Position numbers and translations under genes: made by a program. DNA of 64,000 bases from Microbacterium sp. BH-3-3-3 (GTDB lineage: Bacteria; Actinomycetota; Actinomycetes; Actinomycetales; Microbacteriaceae). The notes beneath the pieces were generated by a model that did no database searches, was not told the DNA's origin, and worked only from the letters and a program-made list of their open reading frames with translations. Every line of letters starts with the position of its first letter. Position 1 is the stretch's first letter. Positions 61,879 to 64,000 of the stretch are shown here, in pieces. Location of the stretch: assembly GCF_007679045.1 (NCBI RefSeq), contig NZ_VEFS01000001.1:243520-307519 (forward strand), written 5' to 3'.

Positions 61879-61909
61879 GTTATCCCCCCTCACACGGTGT
61901 CAGGGTCAA
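61879..61909 (-). promoter_or_regulatory. MerR-type promoter/operator with 19-bp spacer
   Basis: -35 TTGACC (revcomp 61904-61909) and -10 GATAAC (revcomp 61879-61884) are 19 bp apart. The spacer region carries CCCTGACAC-C-GTGTGAGGG (61887-61905), a 9-bp-arm dyad with one mismatch. A long spacer with a central dyad is the hallmark of MerR-activated promoters. Confidence 0.75.
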
Positions 61910-61974
61910 GCATCCCAGGAGCCGCGCGGCGCAACCGGCGCGGGGTAGGGCACGGAACCGCGTACGGTGCAGAG

Positions 61975-62784
61975 GTGTCCACCCCCGCCCGCGCCGCCGC
62001 CCGAGACGCGGAGGCCAACCCCGCGTTCCGCATCGCCGCGCGCGCGGGGTACGCGGCCAACGGCATCCTGCACCTGCTCATCGGCGGGCTCGTGATCGCG
62101 GTCGGCCTCGGCGCGAAGGAGGACAGCGATCAGACCGGAGCGTTCCGCGCGGTCGCCGCGGCGCCCCTCGGCGCCGCCGCTCTGTGGGCCCTGGCCGTCG
62201 GACTCGTGGCCCTCGGCGCCTGGCACCTGCTGCAGGCGTTCGCCCCGCGTCACCTCTCGGTGTGGCGCCGGATCGGCCGGATCTTCGCCGAGGCCCCGCA
62301 GGGCCTCGTCTTCGCCGCGGTCGGGCTGGTGTCGGCATCCGTCGCCCTGGGGGCCCGTCCACGCGCCGAGCAGGCGGCCGAAGACCTCAGCCAGGGCGTG
62401 CTCACCTGGCCGATCGGCGGATTCGTGCTCGGCGTGGTCGGTCTCGCGGTGGCCGCGGTCGGCGTCGGCTTCGTCTGGATGGGCCTGCGCCGGTCGTTCC
62501 ACTCCAGGGTGCGCACGCCGGCAGGCCCCGGCGGCTTCGCCCTCACGGTGCTCGGCGTCGTCGGATTCGTCACGAAGGGCGTGGCCCTGCTGATCGTGGG
62601 GGTGCTCGTGGTCGTCGCCGCCGTCACCGTCGAGCCCGACACCGCGGGCGGGCTCGACGGAGCGACCGCCGCCGTCGTGGCCCTGCCCGCCGGCCCCGTG
62701 CTCGCCTGTCTCGTCGGTGTGGGATTCCTCGCCTACGGCGTCTTCACGGTCTTCCGCGCGCGGTACGCACGGCTCGACGCCTGA
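61975..62784 (+). CDS. DUF1206 family membrane protein
   Basis: A 269-residue protein with six hydrophobic segments arranged as three two-helix DUF1206 repeats; the repeat hallmark is seen in ARAGYAANGILHLLIGGLV and GFVTKGVALLIVG. Function unknown. GTG 61975 is the start, with TACGGT (61963-61968) and six bases before it. It diverges from the MerR gene, and the MerR operator is about 70 bases from its start codon, so it is a candidate target. Confidence 0.87.
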   Translation: MSTPARAAARDAEANPAFRIAARAGYAANGILHLLIGGLVIAVGLGAKEDSDQTGAFRAVAAAPLGAAALWALAVGLVALGAWHLLQAFAPRHLSVWRRIGRIFAEAPQGLVFAAVGLVSASVALGARPRAEQAAEDLSQGVLTWPIGGFVLGVVGLAVAAVGVGFVWMGLRRSFHSRVRTPAGPGGFALTVLGVVGFVTKGVALLIVGVLVVVAAVTVEPDTAGGLDGATAAVVALPAGPVLACLVGVGFLAYGVFTVFRARYARLDA

Positions 62785-62793
62785 GCTCGGGCC

Positions 62794-63615
62794 TCAGTCG
62801 AGGTCGGGGTTGCGGCCCGTGCGCTCGCCCGTGTCGAGGGTCGCGATGACGGTGTGGTCGTCCTCGTCGAGCGTGAAGTCGAAAACGTCGCCGTTCTCGC
62901 GGATGCGGTCGAGCGACACCGACTTCGGGAACACCACGAGGTCGCGATCGAGGTGCCAGCGGATGACGACCTGGGCCGGCGTCTTGCCGTATTTCTCGGC
63001 GATGCGGGCGAGCACCGGCTCGTCGAGCAGGCCGCCGCGCGCGAGCGGCGCCCACGACTCGGTCACGATGCCGTTCGCGACGTGCCAGTCGACCAGCTCG
63101 TTCTGCGGGAAGCGCGGGTGCAGCTCGACCTGGTTCACGGCCGGCAGCAGTCCGGTCTCGTCGCGCAGGCGATCGAGGTGCACGACCGAGAAGTTGCTGA
63201 CGCCGATCGAGGCCGCTCGTCCCTCCTGCTGCAGGCGCTGGAGCGCCCTCCAGGTGTCGACGTAGCGGTCGGCACTGGGGATCGGCCAGTGGATGAGGTA
63301 GAGGTCGACGCGGTCGAGACCGAGCTTCGCGGCGCTGGCGTCGAAGGCCCGCAGCGTTTCATCGAACCCCTGGTCGTCGTTCCACACCTTCGTGGTGACG
63401 AACACCTCGTCGCGCTCGAGGCCCGAGGCGCGCAGCCCTTCGCCGACCTCGGCCTCGTTGCCGTAGAGCGCGGCCGTGTCGATGTGGCGGTACCCGGCGG
63501 CGAGCGCGCCCTCGACGAGACCGGCGGTGACGTCTGCGGGCACCTTGTACGTGCCGACGCCGAGCTGCGGGATGGTGGAGCCGTCGCTCAGCGACAGGCG
63601 GGGTGCGGCGATCAT
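62794..63615 (-). CDS. Aldo/keto reductase (2,5-diketo-gluconate reductase-like)
   Basis: A 273-residue NADPH-dependent reductase. It has the three classic signatures: GYRHIDTAALYGNEAEVG (catalytic Asp and Tyr), the LIHWPIPSADRY region with the catalytic His, and VVFPKSVSLDRIREN (cofactor site). This places it with the AKR5-type DkgA/B enzymes. TAGCGT (revcomp of 63623-63628), seven bases, then ATG 63615 gives a near-leaderless start. Confidence 0.93.
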   Translation of the reverse strand: MIAAPRLSLSDGSTIPQLGVGTYKVPADVTAGLVEGALAAGYRHIDTAALYGNEAEVGEGLRASGLERDEVFVTTKVWNDDQGFDETLRAFDASAAKLGLDRVDLYLIHWPIPSADRYVDTWRALQRLQQEGRAASIGVSNFSVVHLDRLRDETGLLPAVNQVELHPRFPQNELVDWHVANGIVTESWAPLARGGLLDEPVLARIAEKYGKTPAQVVIRWHLDRDLVVFPKSVSLDRIRENGDVFDFTLDEDDHTVIATLDTGERTGRNPDLD

Positions 63616-63689
63616 GGCATCCACGCTACCGAGTCGCCCGCGCGTGCCGGGTCGCTTGACCACCCGCCCCGACTTGCTGCGTCGAAGAC

Positions 63690-63760
63690 CGCGAAACTGC
63701 ATCTCGCTGACATGTCGGTTGCAACCTGCAGCCGTGTCGTCAGCGAGATGCAGTCTCGCG
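63690..63760. repeat. 71-bp inverted repeat between the aldo/keto reductase gene and proS
   Basis: 22-base arms (63690-63711 and 63739-63760, core ACTGCATCTCGCTGAC) pair with one mismatch around a 27-base loop. It ends 22 bases beyond the proS stop, so it may serve as its terminator. Its arm length equals that of two other hairpins in the window. Confidence 0.85.
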
Positions 63761-63781
63761 ATGAAAAGGCGGGGCGAAGGC

Positions 63782-64000
63782 TCAGCGCGTGAGCGCCGCC
63801 ACGGCGTCGTCGACCGACACGGTGTCGCGTTCGCCCGTGCGGCGGTCCCAGAGCTCGACCTGACCCTCGGCCGCGCCGCGACCCACGATGAGGATGCGCG
63901 GGATGCCGACGAGCTCGGCGTCGCCGAACTTCACGCCGGGCGACACCTTGGGGCGGTCGTCGTAGAGCACGTCGAGACCGGCTGCCTCGAGCTGGTCGGA
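63782..64000 (-). CDS. proS: Prolyl-tRNA synthetase (C-terminal end)
   Basis: The last ~72 codons of a gene running off the right edge. [32 protein letters not shown] followed by [20 protein letters not shown] is the anticodon-binding domain end of bacterial-type ProRS, which charges tRNA-Pro. The catalytic part is outside the window. In many actinobacteria proS lies near rimP-nusA, as it does here at about 8 kb. Confidence 0.9.
   Translation of the reverse strand, partial: SDQLEAAGLDVLYDDRPKVSPGVKFGDAELVGIPRILIVGRGAAEGQVELWDRRTGERDTVSVDDAVAALTR

Overview
The window is high-GC actinobacterial chromosome (roughly 70% G+C by eye). Gene content and order point to Microbacteriaceae, most likely Microbacterium: an efeUOB iron-uptake operon, a CE1758/CE1759-type flavin monooxygenase pair, a DUF1206 membrane protein, many leaderless genes, and the nusA-ylxR-infB-rbfA-truB-ribF translation cluster. 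I saw no rRNA, tRNA, prophage, insertion sequence or CRISPR array. Genus-level assignment is inference from gene content.

Layout. 0-6.5 kb: end of an epimerase gene, a membrane protein, dapB, a histidine phosphatase, an aldo/keto reductase and pnp. 6.5-16.9 kb: a secreted lysozyme-like protein, a glycosyltransferase fused to an SGNH hydrolase, a DedA protein, a fructosamine-kinase-like protein, a DNA/RNA endonuclease, a methyltransferase, an FMN reductase plus luciferase-like monooxygenase pair, and an acyltransferase. 17.4-21.1 kb: efeB, efeO and efeU behind a DtxR/IdeR-like box. 21.2-31.7 kb: an Fe(II)/2-oxoglutarate oxygenase, rpsO, two transporters, YceI, an FKBP isomerase, a PrsW-type protease, a fumarylacetoacetase-fold hydrolase, aspA and a cyclic-nucleotide-phosphodiesterase-like protein. 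31.7-41.7 kb: a Pit phosphate transporter with a PHO-box-like site, an oligopeptidase, a DUF559-type gene inside inverted palindromic elements, pfkA, a SNF2 helicase and a lipoprotein. 41.7-45.7 kb: copper ATPase copA behind a CsoR-like operator, and an MFS exporter. 46-56 kb: ribF, two membrane proteins, truB, a P-loop-less uridine-kinase-like protein, mutY, rbfA, infB, ylxR and nusA. 56-64 kb: an HD-domain protein, glgP, a lipase with a DUF308-like membrane domain, an autoregulated MerR, a DUF1206 protein, a second aldo/keto reductase and the end of proS.

The functional themes are RNA metabolism and translation (pnp, rpsO, nusA, infB, rbfA, truB, helicase), metal and phosphate homeostasis (efeUOB, copA, pit), and carbon or amino-acid metabolism (dapB, aspA, pfkA, glgP).

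The most unusual material is non-coding. The heptamer GGATGCC/GGCATCC occurs about 120 times by hand count, roughly eightfold above a base-composition estimate, on both strands. It often sits as inverted pairs in terminator stems, as DNA-uptake sequences do. Tandem and palindromic repeat arrays crowd the junctions between convergent genes. A DUF559-type gene sits between two inverted copies of a 78-79 bp palindromic element. About twenty genes show a fixed A-containing -10 hexamer, six or seven bases, then ATG or GTG, the signature of leaderless transcription.
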